A stretch of 64,000 bases of DNA from Spirosoma linguale DSM 74 (GCA_000024525.1 CP001769.1:6605001-6669000), one strand, 5' to 3'. Shown: positions 53,527 through 62,193, numbered from the stretch's first letter. Notes: generated by a model from the letters alone, not told the origin. Made by a program: numbers and translations.

Positions 53527-53547
53527 GCCTATAACCACAGAAAGCCA

Positions 53548-54984
53548 ATGCCAACCCTCACAGCCCCAACCACCTACCGCGTTGTCAGCCGCCACAAACG
53601 GATGCTGGCCGACATTATCACGCCGGTGAGCATTTACCTGCGCATCCGCGACCGCTTCCTGAACAGCATTCTGCTCGAAAGCTCGGATTACCACGGCAAC
53701 GACAACAGTTTTTCGTACATCGCCTTCGACCCCGTCGCCAGTTTTTCGTATGACCTCGGCCAGCTGACCGTCCGGATGCCGGGCGAAGAAGAGCAGACAA
53801 GCTCGGTAGGAGCCCATGACGTACTGGATGCCCTTCAGCAGTTTAAGGACAGCTTCCAGCACGAGAAAGCGCCGTTTCCATTCATTACCAATGGGCTGTT
53901 TGGCTACTTCGGCTACCCGGCTGTACAAAGCTTTGAAGACATTTCGCTGCACGCGCCCATTCCGACGGAGAACCAGATTCCGGCTGCCGTTTTCACCGTT
54001 TACCGCTACGTGCTGGCCATCAACCACTTCAAGGACGAGCTGTTTTTGTTTGAACACAGCTACCTGCGCGAGGGCGAAACCGAAGCCGAAAGCACACTCG
54101 ATTACATCAGCGACTTGATTACCGGCCGCAATTACCCGACTTATTCGTTCAACTCGGCGGGTGCCGAAGAGTCGAATTTTACAGACGATGAGTTCCGGGC
54201 CGTTATCCAGAAAGGGAAAGATCACTGCCAGCGGGGCGACGTGTTCCAGATTGTATTATCCCGCCGGTTCTCCACCCCTTTCCTCGGCGATGAGTTCAAC
54301 GTTTACCGGGCCCTTCGCTCGCTGAACCCCTCTCCTTACCTGTTCTATTTCGATTACGGCAACTACAAACTGTTCGGCTCCTCGCCCGAATCGCAGATTG
54401 TCGTTAAAGACCGGAAAGCGACCATCTACCCCATTGCCGGCACCTTCCGGCGCACCGGTGACGATGCCCGCGACGCCGAACTGGCCCAGAAATTATATGA
54501 CGACCCGAAAGAATCGGCCGAGCACGTGATGCTGGTCGACCTGGCCCGCAACGACCTGAGCCGGAATTGCGATGTGGTGAAAGTCGAAACCTTTAAAGAG
54601 GTGCAGTATTATTCGCACGTGATTCACCTCGTTTCGAAAGTCGTCGGCGACCTGACCGAAACCGCCGACCCGCTCCAGATCGTGGCCGAAACCTTCCCCG
54701 CAGGAACGCTTTCGGGCGCTCCCAAGCATAACGCCATGCAGCTCATCGACCGCTACGAGAACATCAGCCGGAGTTTCTACGCGGGCAGCATCGGCTACAT
54801 GGGTTTCGATGGTGAGTTTAATCATTGCATCATGATCCGGACGTTTATGAGTAAAGACAACACGCTTTATTACCAGGCCGGTGCCGGTGTGGTCGCCAAA
54901 TCGGTAGTCGAAAGCGAACTACAGGAAGTACACAACAAACTGGCCGCGTTACGGACAGCCATTGAGCAAGCGAAATTGATATAG
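53548..54984 (+). CDS. trpE: Anthranilate synthase component I
   Basis: 478 residues from ATG 53548; earlier in-frame codons fall in the leader and terminator. The Trp feedback motif LLESSDYH is near residue 35. The chorismate-binding domain has DVFQIVLSRRFS, FGSSPE, PIAGTFRRTGDD, LVDLARNDLSR and TFPAGTLSGAPKHNAM. It makes anthranilate from chorismate with TrpG ammonia. It is thus controlled by both feedback inhibition (family knowledge) and attenuation (sequence). Confidence 0.96.
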   Translation: MPTLTAPTTYRVVSRHKRMLADIITPVSIYLRIRDRFLNSILLESSDYHGNDNSFSYIAFDPVASFSYDLGQLTVRMPGEEEQTSSVGAHDVLDALQQFKDSFQHEKAPFPFITNGLFGYFGYPAVQSFEDISLHAPIPTENQIPAAVFTVYRYVLAINHFKDELFLFEHSYLREGETEAESTLDYISDLITGRNYPTYSFNSAGAEESNFTDDEFRAVIQKGKDHCQRGDVFQIVLSRRFSTPFLGDEFNVYRALRSLNPSPYLFYFDYGNYKLFGSSPESQIVVKDRKATIYPIAGTFRRTGDDARDAELAQKLYDDPKESAEHVMLVDLARNDLSRNCDVVKVETFKEVQYYSHVIHLVSKVVGDLTETADPLQIVAETFPAGTLSGAPKHNAMQLIDRYENISRSFYAGSIGYMGFDGEFNHCIMIRTFMSKDNTLYYQAGAGVVAKSVVESELQEVHNKLAALRTAIEQAKLI

Positions 54985-54987
54985 TAT

Positions 54988-55113
54988 TAGGAGTTAGGAG
55001 CGAGAAGTGAGGAGTGTACCTACGGACTAAAGTCCGTAAATCATGCTACTACCATATACGGGCTAAAGCCCGTAGGTACACTCCTCACTCCTCGCTTCTA
55101 ACTCCCAACTCCT
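54988..55113. repeat. Nested palindromic element between trpE and trpG
   Basis: Outer arms (GAGTTAGGAGCGAGAAGTGA type) match the uvrA element's outer arms; inner arms are GTACCTACGGACTAAAGTCCGTA / TACGGGCTAAAGCCCGTAGGTAC, each with an internal small palindrome. Begins four bases after the trpE stop. Confidence 0.9.
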
Positions 55114-55120
55114 TAAAAAA

Positions 55121-55687
55121 ATGAAACTCCTGGTATTAGATAATTACGATTCATTTACCTACAACCTCGTGTATATTCTGCGCGAGTTGGGGCATCGGCC
55201 CGATGTGGTCCGGAACGACAAAATTACCCTCGACGCCGTCGGGCAATACGACAAAATCATGCTGTCGCCGGGGCCGGGTATCCCGTCCGAAGCGGGCATC
55301 ATGCAGGACCTCGTGGCCGAATACGGCCCTACAAAGAGTATTCTGGGCATTTGCCTTGGTCATCAGGGCATCGGCGAAGTGTACGGAGCCACCCTCGAAA
55401 ACCTGGGCGATGTGCTGCACGGCGTAGGGCACAAAGCGACCGTCACCGACCCCTCCGAACGGCTCTTTGCAGGCATCCCCGACGAACTGACCGTAGGTCG
55501 GTATCACTCCTGGACGGTCGTCCCGGATTCGATGCCTGCCGACCTGCGCACCACCGCCGTCGATGAGCAGGGGCGCGTCATGGGTCTGTCGCACGTGCGT
55601 TTCGACGTAAAAGGCTTACAATTTCACCCCGAATCGGTATTGACCGAGAACGGCGTGAAGATGATTGAAAATTGGTTGGGTATGTAG
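55121..55687 (+). CDS. trpG: Anthranilate synthase component II (glutamine amidotransferase)
   Basis: 188 residues. Class I amidotransferase: LDNYDSFTYNL, oxyanion PGPG, nucleophile Cys78 in GICLGHQ, His169-Glu171 in FHPES. Supplies ammonia to TrpE. Its stop codon lies at the edge of a palindromic element. Confidence 0.97.
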   Translation: MKLLVLDNYDSFTYNLVYILRELGHRPDVVRNDKITLDAVGQYDKIMLSPGPGIPSEAGIMQDLVAEYGPTKSILGICLGHQGIGEVYGATLENLGDVLHGVGHKATVTDPSERLFAGIPDELTVGRYHSWTVVPDSMPADLRTTAVDEQGRVMGLSHVRFDVKGLQFHPESVLTENGVKMIENWLGM

Positions 55688-55776
55688 AGACGCAATACCT
55701 TGCGTCTCCTATGCGTCAGCATTTTTTCAGGTGATAATACCATCCGGTCAGGAGACGCGAGGTATCGCGTCTCTAC
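55684..55776. repeat. Palindromic element between trpG and trpD
   Basis: 27-base arms (55684-55710, 55750-55776), GTAGAGACGC type, each containing a smaller GAGACGC / GCGTCTC palindrome. The trpG TAG is inside the left arm. Confidence 0.9.
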
Positions 55777-55788
55777 AAAAAAACAATT

Positions 55789-56775
55789 ATGAAAGCCATT
55801 CTAAACCACTTATTTGAATACAAACACCTCGCCAAGGACCAGGCGCGGGAGGTGTTGCTGGGCATTGGCCGGGGGGAATACAACCCCGCGCAGATTGCCT
55901 CGTTCCTGACCGTATACATGATGCGGAGCCTGCGGCTGGAAGAACTCGAAGGCTTCCGCGATGCCATGCTGGAACTCTGCCTGCCCGTCGATCTCGACGC
56001 CTACGACCCGATGGACCTTTGCGGCACAGGGGGCGATGGTAAGGATACGTTCAATATCTCAACGCTGTCGTCGTTTGTGGTGGCGGGTGCCGGGCAATGC
56101 GTGGCCAAACACGGGAACCACGGCGTGTCGTCGCTGGTAGGTTCGTCGACGGTGATGGAAAAGTTGGGGTACCAGTTTACCAACGATGTGGGCGAGTTAC
56201 AGCGGAAGATGGAAACAGCGGGTATCTGCTTTTTGCACGCTCCGCTCTTTCACCCAGCCATGAAGAACGTAGCGCCCATCCGTCGTGATCTGGGTGTCAA
56301 AACATTCTTCAACGTGCTGGGGCCAATGATCAACCCGGCAAAGCCTGCCAAACAGCTCGTTGGCGTGTTTAATCTTGAATTGGCGCGATTATATGCGTAC
56401 CTTTATCAGCAAACCGATAAGCGGTTTATGATTCTGCACGCCCTCGACGGGTACGATGAAATTTCGCTAACAGGTGCTTTCAAGGTCATCAGCAACAAGA
56501 CCGAGCAAGTGCTTGAACCAGAGGACTTAGGACTGGACATTCAAACCTCCGAATCACTGGCTGGCGGGCATACATTGGACGAATCGGCGCAGATATTTTT
56601 GAACGTACTGAACAACGAATCCACGTCGGCGCAAAAGCAGGCCGTATTAGCCAACTCCGCGATGGCGCTACTGGCTGCTGGTAAGGCCGAAACCCGCGAA
56701 GACGCCGTTGCCATGGCGCGCGAGTCGCTGGAAAGTAAGCGGGCGTTAGCGTGTTTTAAGAAGTTGATAGCATGA
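55789..56775 (+). CDS. trpD: Anthranilate phosphoribosyltransferase
   Basis: 328 residues. PRPP-binding CGTGGDGKDTFNISTLSS and KHGNHGVSSLVGSSTVME; ARRL-type lobe NPAKPAKQLVGVF. Joins anthranilate and PRPP, second step of the pathway. The last codons overlap trpC by four bases (ATGA). Confidence 0.96.
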   Translation: MKAILNHLFEYKHLAKDQAREVLLGIGRGEYNPAQIASFLTVYMMRSLRLEELEGFRDAMLELCLPVDLDAYDPMDLCGTGGDGKDTFNISTLSSFVVAGAGQCVAKHGNHGVSSLVGSSTVMEKLGYQFTNDVGELQRKMETAGICFLHAPLFHPAMKNVAPIRRDLGVKTFFNVLGPMINPAKPAKQLVGVFNLELARLYAYLYQQTDKRFMILHALDGYDEISLTGAFKVISNKTEQVLEPEDLGLDIQTSESLAGGHTLDESAQIFLNVLNNESTSAQKQAVLANSAMALLAAGKAETREDAVAMARESLESKRALACFKKLIA

Positions 56776-57581
56776 CCATTCTTGACCAGATCATTGCCCA
56801 GAAGCGCATCGAAGTAGCCGAGCGCAAAGCCATCACCACCATTCAGGCGCTGGAACAAATGCCCGACTTTCGACGGGAAACCCTGTCGGCACGGGATGCC
56901 ATTCAGGATTTACACTCGACGGGCATCATTGCCGAGTTCAAACGTAAATCGCCTTCCAAAGGTATCATCAACGACCGGGCCGACGTCGCCACCACTACGC
57001 AGGGCTACGTAAAATCGGGAGCCGCCGTATTGTCCGTTCTAACCGACGAGCCGTTTTTTGGCGGTACATCCGCCGATTTACAGGCCGCCCGGCTCGCTAA
57101 TCCCGGAACGCCGATTCTTCGTAAAGACTTTATCGTTGACCGCTACCAACTGATCGAAGCCAAAGCCTGGGGTGCCGATGTGGTGCTATTGATTGCGGCC
57201 TGCCTGACACCTGAGGAAATTACGGAACTCAGTATGCAGGCGCACGATTTGAGCCTGCAGGTGTTGCTGGAAGTACACGACGAGGAGGAGCTCGACCGCT
57301 CTCTGAATTATAACATCGATCTGGTGGGCGTTAATAACCGCGACCTCAAAACGTTTACCACATCCATAGAAACGTCGCTGCGATTGATTGATAAAATTCC
57401 GGACACCTTCGCCAAGATTACCGAAAGCGGTTTGCACGATGCAGATACCATGCTGACGCTGTTCCGGGCGGGATTCGACGGTTTTTTGATTGGCGAAGCG
57501 TTCATGAAAACGGACGACCCAGCCAAAGCCCTCGCTGATTTAGTTACGCAATACTCCATCAATAACACACTAACGCTTTAA
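56772..57581 (+). CDS. trpC: Indole-3-glycerol phosphate synthase
   Basis: 269 residues. EFKRKSPSKG (catalytic Lys), LTDEPFFGG, LRKDFIVDRYQLIEA, LVGVNNRDLKTF and ITESGLHD, then DGFLIGEAFM, are all in place. Converts CdRP to indole-glycerol phosphate. Confidence 0.97.
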   Translation: MTILDQIIAQKRIEVAERKAITTIQALEQMPDFRRETLSARDAIQDLHSTGIIAEFKRKSPSKGIINDRADVATTTQGYVKSGAAVLSVLTDEPFFGGTSADLQAARLANPGTPILRKDFIVDRYQLIEAKAWGADVVLLIAACLTPEEITELSMQAHDLSLQVLLEVHDEEELDRSLNYNIDLVGVNNRDLKTFTTSIETSLRLIDKIPDTFAKITESGLHDADTMLTLFRAGFDGFLIGEAFMKTDDPAKALADLVTQYSINNTLTL

Positions 57582-57592
57582 CTTGTACAACC

Positions 57593-58237
57593 ATGAAAAT
57601 CAAAGTGTGCGGTCTGCGTGATGCCGACAACCTGCAAGAGATTGCCGCCCTTGGTCCTGACTTCGTTGGGTTCATCTTCTACGACCAGTCCCCGCGCTTT
57701 GTTGGCGAAGAGTTAGATGCTGACGTGGTTAAGTCTCTGCCCCGCTCAATACGGAAGGTGGGCGTATTCGTGAACGCCAGCCCGGATTTGATTCTGCGGT
57801 CGGTGAAGAAATACGATTTTCAGTACGTGCAGTTGCATGGCAACGAAGCGCCGGAGTACTGCCGGAGCCTGCGCAACCGGGGTATCAACATCATTAAGGC
57901 ATTTCGGGTCGATGAGTCGTTCAACTTTTCCATGCTGAACAACTACAAAGCCCAGTGCGACTTTTTCCTTTTCGATGCCAAAGGCGATCAGCCAGGCGGA
58001 AACGGACACACCTTCGACTGGAGCATTTTGAGCCGCTACGATAATGAGAAGCCGTTTTTCATTAGTGGCGGCATCGGCCTCGACAACCTCGACCAGTTAG
58101 CCGCCCTGAAAGGCATGAAGCTCTACGGCGTCGACGTAAACAGCCAGGTCGAAGTATCGCCGGGGGTTAAGGATGTAGAAAAAGTAAAGGAACTCATTAA
58201 CCGACTGCGGCCCATCGAAGAAGAGGAAACGGCATAA
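57593..58237 (+). CDS. trpF: Phosphoribosylanthranilate isomerase
   Basis: 214 residues. Cys in KVCGLRD, GFIFYDQSPRFV, VQLHGNE, catalytic Asp and GGIGLDNL, GVDVNSQVEVSPGVKD. Isomerises PRA to CdRP. Separate from trpC, as usual in Bacteroidota. Followed by the inserted cassette rather than by trpB. Confidence 0.97.
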   Translation: MKIKVCGLRDADNLQEIAALGPDFVGFIFYDQSPRFVGEELDADVVKSLPRSIRKVGVFVNASPDLILRSVKKYDFQYVQLHGNEAPEYCRSLRNRGINIIKAFRVDESFNFSMLNNYKAQCDFFLFDAKGDQPGGNGHTFDWSILSRYDNEKPFFISGGIGLDNLDQLAALKGMKLYGVDVNSQVEVSPGVKDVEKVKELINRLRPIEEEETA

Positions 58238-58259
58238 GGCAACGAATTTTATTCGTAGG

Positions 58260-58267
58260 TATATTTG
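58260..58267 (+). promoter_or_regulatory. Promoter -7 box (TATATTTG) of the inserted cassette, leaderless
   Basis: An exact TAnnTTTG box ends five bases before ATG 58273, so the transcript would begin at or near the start codon. The GTG at 58267 is part of the box and cannot be the start. Confidence 0.55.
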
Positions 58268-58272
58268 TGTCT

Positions 58273-58728
58273 ATGAATGAACCCGCTTATCCGTTTGATA
58301 TGTCCAGTGATGCACTAAACTACAGGTTTAATAGCGTCAGTAAACAGTATACGATTGCAAAGCGTATTCAATTTACACCCTTTCCGGATAATGCACTTCT
58401 TTACAACTTGGCATTAGGTGACGTGATGCCCGATGGCAACTTAGATGATTCAATTGTTAGTAATAACCAGGATTTGAATCGGGTGATGGCAACCGTATTT
58501 CAAGCGATAGTATCTTTTTTTGACCGCTATCCATCAAAACTGGTTTATTTTCAAGGAAGCGATGAAGCTGGAATTCGAACGCGGCTGTATCGAGTATTGA
58601 TTACCCGCGAACTCAACAAAGCAGCTGAACTGTTTACGATTTATGGATGCGACGCAAATAATTCTATTGAAGAATTTATTCTCAACCGTGATTACGTAGG
58701 GTTTATTCTTCAACGAAAAACGGTTTAA
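58273..58728 (+). CDS. DUF6934-like protein, first gene of a cassette inside the trp operon
   Basis: 151 residues from ATG 58273. Recognisable pattern: MNEPAYPFDM, YRFNSVSKQYTIAKRIQF, LYNLALGDV, SNNQDLNRVMATVFQAIVSFF, YFQGSDEAGIRTRLYRVLI, and FILQRK at the end. These fit a Bacteroidota family annotated DUF6934, function unknown. Soluble, no signal. It is visibly richer in A/T than the trp genes on both sides. A 56-residue partner follows two bases after the stop. A toxin-antitoxin-like role is possible but not shown. Confidence 0.7.
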   Translation: MNEPAYPFDMSSDALNYRFNSVSKQYTIAKRIQFTPFPDNALLYNLALGDVMPDGNLDDSIVSNNQDLNRVMATVFQAIVSFFDRYPSKLVYFQGSDEAGIRTRLYRVLITRELNKAAELFTIYGCDANNSIEEFILNRDYVGFILQRKTV

Positions 58729-58730
58729 TC

Positions 58731-58901
58731 ATGGAGCAGATAAAGAAACAAGGGCGAAATAAAAAGGATATGACGCCTAAAAAAGCAGTTGGTCGGTATC
58801 GTTCGATGGATGAGTTATCAGCAGCCAAAATGGAGTCAGCTAAAGAGTTCGTTGCTAACCTCGACATGACCCTTTTTAGAAAAAACGGACCGGTCGAGTA
58901 A
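58731..58901 (+). CDS. Small basic protein, cassette partner of DUF6934
   Basis: 56 residues ([20 protein letters not shown], then [27 protein letters not shown]). Lys/Arg-rich N-terminal half and an amphipathic helix. It starts two bases after the DUF6934 stop, so it is translated from the same message. Function unknown; the two-gene arrangement suggests a conserved pair. Confidence 0.65.
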   Translation: MEQIKKQGRNKKDMTPKKAVGRYRSMDELSAAKMESAKEFVANLDMTLFRKNGPVE

Positions 58902-58933
58902 TTTTTGTACGCCCAAACCGCAGTAAAGTAATT

Positions 58934-60133
58934 ATGCAAACCACTCTTGAACCACAAACCTCATTCGAGGTATCAGATAAAGGCTTTTATGGCCACTTCG
59001 GTGGAGCGTTCATTCCCGAAATGCTCTATCCAAACGTCGAAGAACTTCGGCAGAATTACCTGAACATCATAGCCGATCCGGATTTCCAGGCCGAGTTCTG
59101 GCAGTTGCTCGAAGAGTACGTTGGCCGGCCAACGCCGTTGTTTCTGGCGAAACGTCTGTCTGCGCACATCGGGGCTACAATCTACCTCAAACGCGAAGAC
59201 CTTTGCCATACCGGCGCGCATAAGATCAACAACACCATCGGGCAGATTCTGGTAGCGCAGCGGCTCGGTAAGAAGCGTATCGTGGCCGAAACGGGTGCCG
59301 GTCAGCATGGCGTGGCAACGGCAACAGTTTGTGCGCTGATGGGGCTGGAGTGCATCGTCTACATGGGCAGCATCGACATGGAGCGGCAAAAACCCAACGT
59401 CGACCGGATGCGGATGCTGGGAGCTAAGGTGGTACCGGCTACGTCGGGTAGCCAGACGCTGAAAGACGCGACCAATGAAGCTATGCGTCACTGGATCAAC
59501 AACCCTGTCGATACGCATTACATCATCGGTTCGGTGGTGGGGCCTCACCCCTACCCGGATATGGTGGCGCGGTTTCAGTCGGTCATTTCCGAAGAAGTAA
59601 AGAAGCAGTTGTTCGCCAAAACGGGCAGCGAGAACCCCGATTACATGGTCGCCTGCGTAGGTGGAGGTAGCAATGCCGCCGGTGCGTTCTACCATTACCT
59701 GAACGAGCCAAGTGTTCGACTGGTAGCTGCCGAAGCCGCCGGTCAGGGTATCAGCACGGGGCATTCGGCCGCCACTACGGCGCTGGGCAAACCTGGTGTG
59801 TTGCATGGAAGCCGTACCATCCTGATGCAAACGGAAGATGGTCAGGTAACGGAGCCGTATTCGATTTCGGCCGGTCTGGATTATCCAGGCATCGGCCCGC
59901 TCCATGCGCACCTGTTCGAATCGGGTCGGGGCGATTTCTACGCCATTACGGACGATGAAGCCCTACAGGCTGGTTTCCAGCTTAGTAAGCTCGAAGGCAT
60001 CATTCCGGCACTGGAAACATCCCACGCGCTGGCGGCTCTGGAGAAAATGAACCTCAACCCCGACGATGTCGTGGTGGTTTGCCTCTCCGGCCGTGGCGAT
60101 AAAGATCTAAGCACGTATTCGAAATTTTTGTAG
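58934..60133 (+). CDS. trpB: Tryptophan synthase beta chain
   Basis: 399 residues. PLP lysine in [16 protein letters not shown] near residue 95, GGGSNAAG phosphate loop, HAHL and [12 protein letters not shown]. Joins indole and serine to form tryptophan. It begins 32 bases after the cassette. Confidence 0.98.
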   Translation: MQTTLEPQTSFEVSDKGFYGHFGGAFIPEMLYPNVEELRQNYLNIIADPDFQAEFWQLLEEYVGRPTPLFLAKRLSAHIGATIYLKREDLCHTGAHKINNTIGQILVAQRLGKKRIVAETGAGQHGVATATVCALMGLECIVYMGSIDMERQKPNVDRMRMLGAKVVPATSGSQTLKDATNEAMRHWINNPVDTHYIIGSVVGPHPYPDMVARFQSVISEEVKKQLFAKTGSENPDYMVACVGGGSNAAGAFYHYLNEPSVRLVAAEAAGQGISTGHSAATTALGKPGVLHGSRTILMQTEDGQVTEPYSISAGLDYPGIGPLHAHLFESGRGDFYAITDDEALQAGFQLSKLEGIIPALETSHALAALEKMNLNPDDVVVVCLSGRGDKDLSTYSKFL

Positions 60134-60150
60134 TACTGATCCGGCAGCAC

Positions 60151-60254
60151 GTGTAATACCGACCGTCGATGCGTCGAACCGTCCCGGTCGGCCGCTTAAC
60201 ACATAATTTCACGGCTCTTCCATGAACAGCCGACCTGGACGGTCGGTATTACAT
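60151..60254. repeat. Palindromic element, CCGACCGTC family, copy 2, between trpB and trpA
   Basis: Left arm 60151-60192 carries the same 16-base internal insertion (GATGCGTCGAACCGTC) as the copy at 12821-12908; right arm 60229-60254. Confidence 0.92.
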
Positions 60255-60275
60255 GGGCCGCCGTACGTTTATAAA

Positions 60276-61112
60276 ATGACACAATCCTTAACCCAGCAGC
60301 AGCCAACCGAGACGGTTGAAGCTACTCAAAACCGCATTACCAGCCTGTTCTCGCAGAAAAGCGAGCGGCTGCTGAACGTTTATTTTACCGCCGGATACCC
60401 AACCCTTAACGATACGACAACCGTCCTTCGTGGCTTACAGGCTGCGGGCGTGGACATCGTTGAAATTGGCATGCCCTACTCCGACCCTGTTGCCGATGGC
60501 GAAACCATTCAGCAGAGCAACGGCGTCGCGCTCGACAACGGTATGTCGATCAAAACGCTTTTCGCCCAGTTGGCCGGTTGTCGGACAGATGCCGAAAATC
60601 CAATTACGGTTCCCATTCTGCTGATGGGCTACATCAATCCCGTCCTTCAGTTTGGTGTGGAAAATTTCTGCCAGAAGTGCCAGGAGGTGGGCGTCGATGG
60701 GGTTATTTTGCCCGACCTCCCGCTGGATTTGTTTCTGGAAGAATACGCTCCCACTTTCCGGAAGTACGGCATCTTGAACGTACACCTCATTACGCCCCAA
60801 ACTACCGACGCCCGCATTCGATTCATCGACGCAGAGTCAGACGGCTTTATTTACATGGTTTCGTCGGCTAGCATTACCGGCTCGGTGAAAGGCGTGAGCG
60901 ACACCATGAAGGCGTATTTCGAGCGGATTCAGGGCATGAACCTGCGTAACCCGCGTCTGATCGGCTTCGGTATCAACAACCACGAGACGTTCGATACGGC
61001 CTGTGCGTTTGCGAACGGTGCCATTGTGGGTAGCGCGTTCATCCGGCATCTGTCTGAAAAAGGCACATCGTCTGAGAGCATTCGCTCGTTTGTAGAAACG
61101 ATTCGGTCGTAA
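60276..61112 (+). CDS. trpA: Tryptophan synthase alpha chain
   Basis: 278 residues from ATG 60276; earlier ATG 60222 is in the palindrome. Catalytic Glu and Asp in VEIGMPYSDPVADG, then VILPDLP and phosphate-binding GFGINNHET, AIVGSA. Cleaves indole-glycerol phosphate and channels indole to TrpB. Confidence 0.97.
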   Translation: MTQSLTQQQPTETVEATQNRITSLFSQKSERLLNVYFTAGYPTLNDTTTVLRGLQAAGVDIVEIGMPYSDPVADGETIQQSNGVALDNGMSIKTLFAQLAGCRTDAENPITVPILLMGYINPVLQFGVENFCQKCQEVGVDGVILPDLPLDLFLEEYAPTFRKYGILNVHLITPQTTDARIRFIDAESDGFIYMVSSASITGSVKGVSDTMKAYFERIQGMNLRNPRLIGFGINNHETFDTACAFANGAIVGSAFIRHLSEKGTSSESIRSFVETIRS

Positions 61113-61116
61113 CGAC

Positions 61117-61124
61117 TACCTTTG
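61117..61124 (+). promoter_or_regulatory. Promoter -7 box (TACCTTTG) of hisIE, leaderless
   Basis: An exact TAnnTTTG box ending four bases before the hisIE ATG (61129); transcription would start at or beside the start codon. A TTG at 61090-61092 is 24 bases away, slightly far. Confidence 0.55.
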
Positions 61125-61128
61125 CGGC

Positions 61129-61737
61129 ATGAATTCCGAGATTAACTTTGATAAGTCGCCCGACGGTCTTATTCCGGCGGTGATTCAGGATGCCGAAACG
61201 GGTAAAGTCCTGATGCTGGGGTATATGAACCGCGAGGCTTACGACAAAACCGTTGCCGAAAATGTGGTGACGTTTTTCAGCCGGAGTAAACAGCGGCTCT
61301 GGACTAAGGGCGAAACGTCCAACAACTTCCTGCACGTGCGGGAGATATTGATCGACTGCGACGGCGACACCCTTTTGATTAAATCGGCCCCCGCCGGACC
61401 AACCTGCCATACAGGTGCCGATACCTGTTTCGATGAGGTCAACCAGGGAAAAGGGCAGTTCCTGAACTACCTGCAAGGCATTATCCACGACCGGAAGGTG
61501 AACCCATCCGATAAATCGTACACGGCCAGCCTGTTTGGGCGGGGGGTGAATAAGATTGCACAGAAAGTAGGCGAAGAAGCCGTCGAACTGGTGATTGAGG
61601 CCAAAGACGACAACGACGACCTTTTCAAAGGCGAAGCGGCCGACCTATTATTTCATTTTCTGGTGCTGCTGGAACAGAAAAATATGAATTTAGACGATAT
61701 TGTTGCCGTATTGCAGTCGCGTCACGTCAAACAATAG
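61129..61737 (+). CDS. hisIE: Bifunctional phosphoribosyl-AMP cyclohydrolase / phosphoribosyl-ATP pyrophosphatase
   Basis: 202 residues. HisI half: PAVIQDAETGKVLMLGYMN, FFSRSKQRLWTKGE, DCDGDTLL, and Cys in CHTGADTCF. HisE half: YTASLFGRGVNKIAQKVGEEAVELVIEA and the FHFLVLL helix. Catalyses steps 2 and 3 of histidine synthesis. It is 16 bases after trpA but has its own promoter box. Confidence 0.96.
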   Translation: MNSEINFDKSPDGLIPAVIQDAETGKVLMLGYMNREAYDKTVAENVVTFFSRSKQRLWTKGETSNNFLHVREILIDCDGDTLLIKSAPAGPTCHTGADTCFDEVNQGKGQFLNYLQGIIHDRKVNPSDKSYTASLFGRGVNKIAQKVGEEAVELVIEAKDDNDDLFKGEAADLLFHFLVLLEQKNMNLDDIVAVLQSRHVKQ

Positions 61738-61835
61738 ATTCGGGTTTCATGTTCAAGATTCCGTGTTCCCTGTTTGCCGGGCGTTATTCTGCTACAGGTA
61801 ACCGTACTTATTGATCATTAAACTTCCTATCATTC

Positions 61836-62171
61836 ATGGGTCTGATTATCCGTATTCTGATTAGCGCAGTGGCCGTTTGGGTGGCCGCCTATTTTATTCC
61901 AGGTGTTTCTGTCACGGGTGGTGCCGGTACGTATTTGATTGTTGCCATTGTGTTAGGCTTTCTAAATGCCTTCATCAAGCCAATCCTGACGGTATTGACC
62001 ATTCCGATCACGATTGTCACACTTGGCCTGTTTTTGCTGGTACTGAACGTGCTGATGGTGTATCTAACAGCGTATTTGATACCAAATTTCCACGTCAATG
62101 GCTTCATTGCAGCACTGCTGTTCAGCTTTGTCGTTTCAATAGTTACCTCGCTGATCGACGCGATTGTTTAA
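61836..62171 (+). CDS. YvlD/phage-holin-4-like small membrane protein
   Basis: 111 residues with four hydrophobic helices. AAYFIPGVSV and FLNAFIKPILTVLTIPITIVTLGLFLLVLN are the Phage_holin_4_2 (YvlD) signature. These chromosomal proteins are not holins in most bacteria and have unknown function. Nothing phage-like is nearby. Confidence 0.85.
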   Translation: MGLIIRILISAVAVWVAAYFIPGVSVTGGAGTYLIVAIVLGFLNAFIKPILTVLTIPITIVTLGLFLLVLNVLMVYLTAYLIPNFHVNGFIAALLFSFVVSIVTSLIDAIV

Positions 62172-62193
62172 CTGATTTCTTTTAGAATAATAT

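Noticed and set aside
53464..54225. 253-residue minus-strand frame across the trp leader and trpE
   Set aside because: Antisense to trpE and covers the attenuator; no coding character.
58973..59911. 312-residue frame on the minus strand
   Set aside because: Antisense to trpB over its whole length, low-complexity composition, no motif.
61836..62171. Phage holin as evidence of a prophage
   Set aside because: The YvlD/holin-4 family is chromosomal and widespread, and no other phage gene is present.
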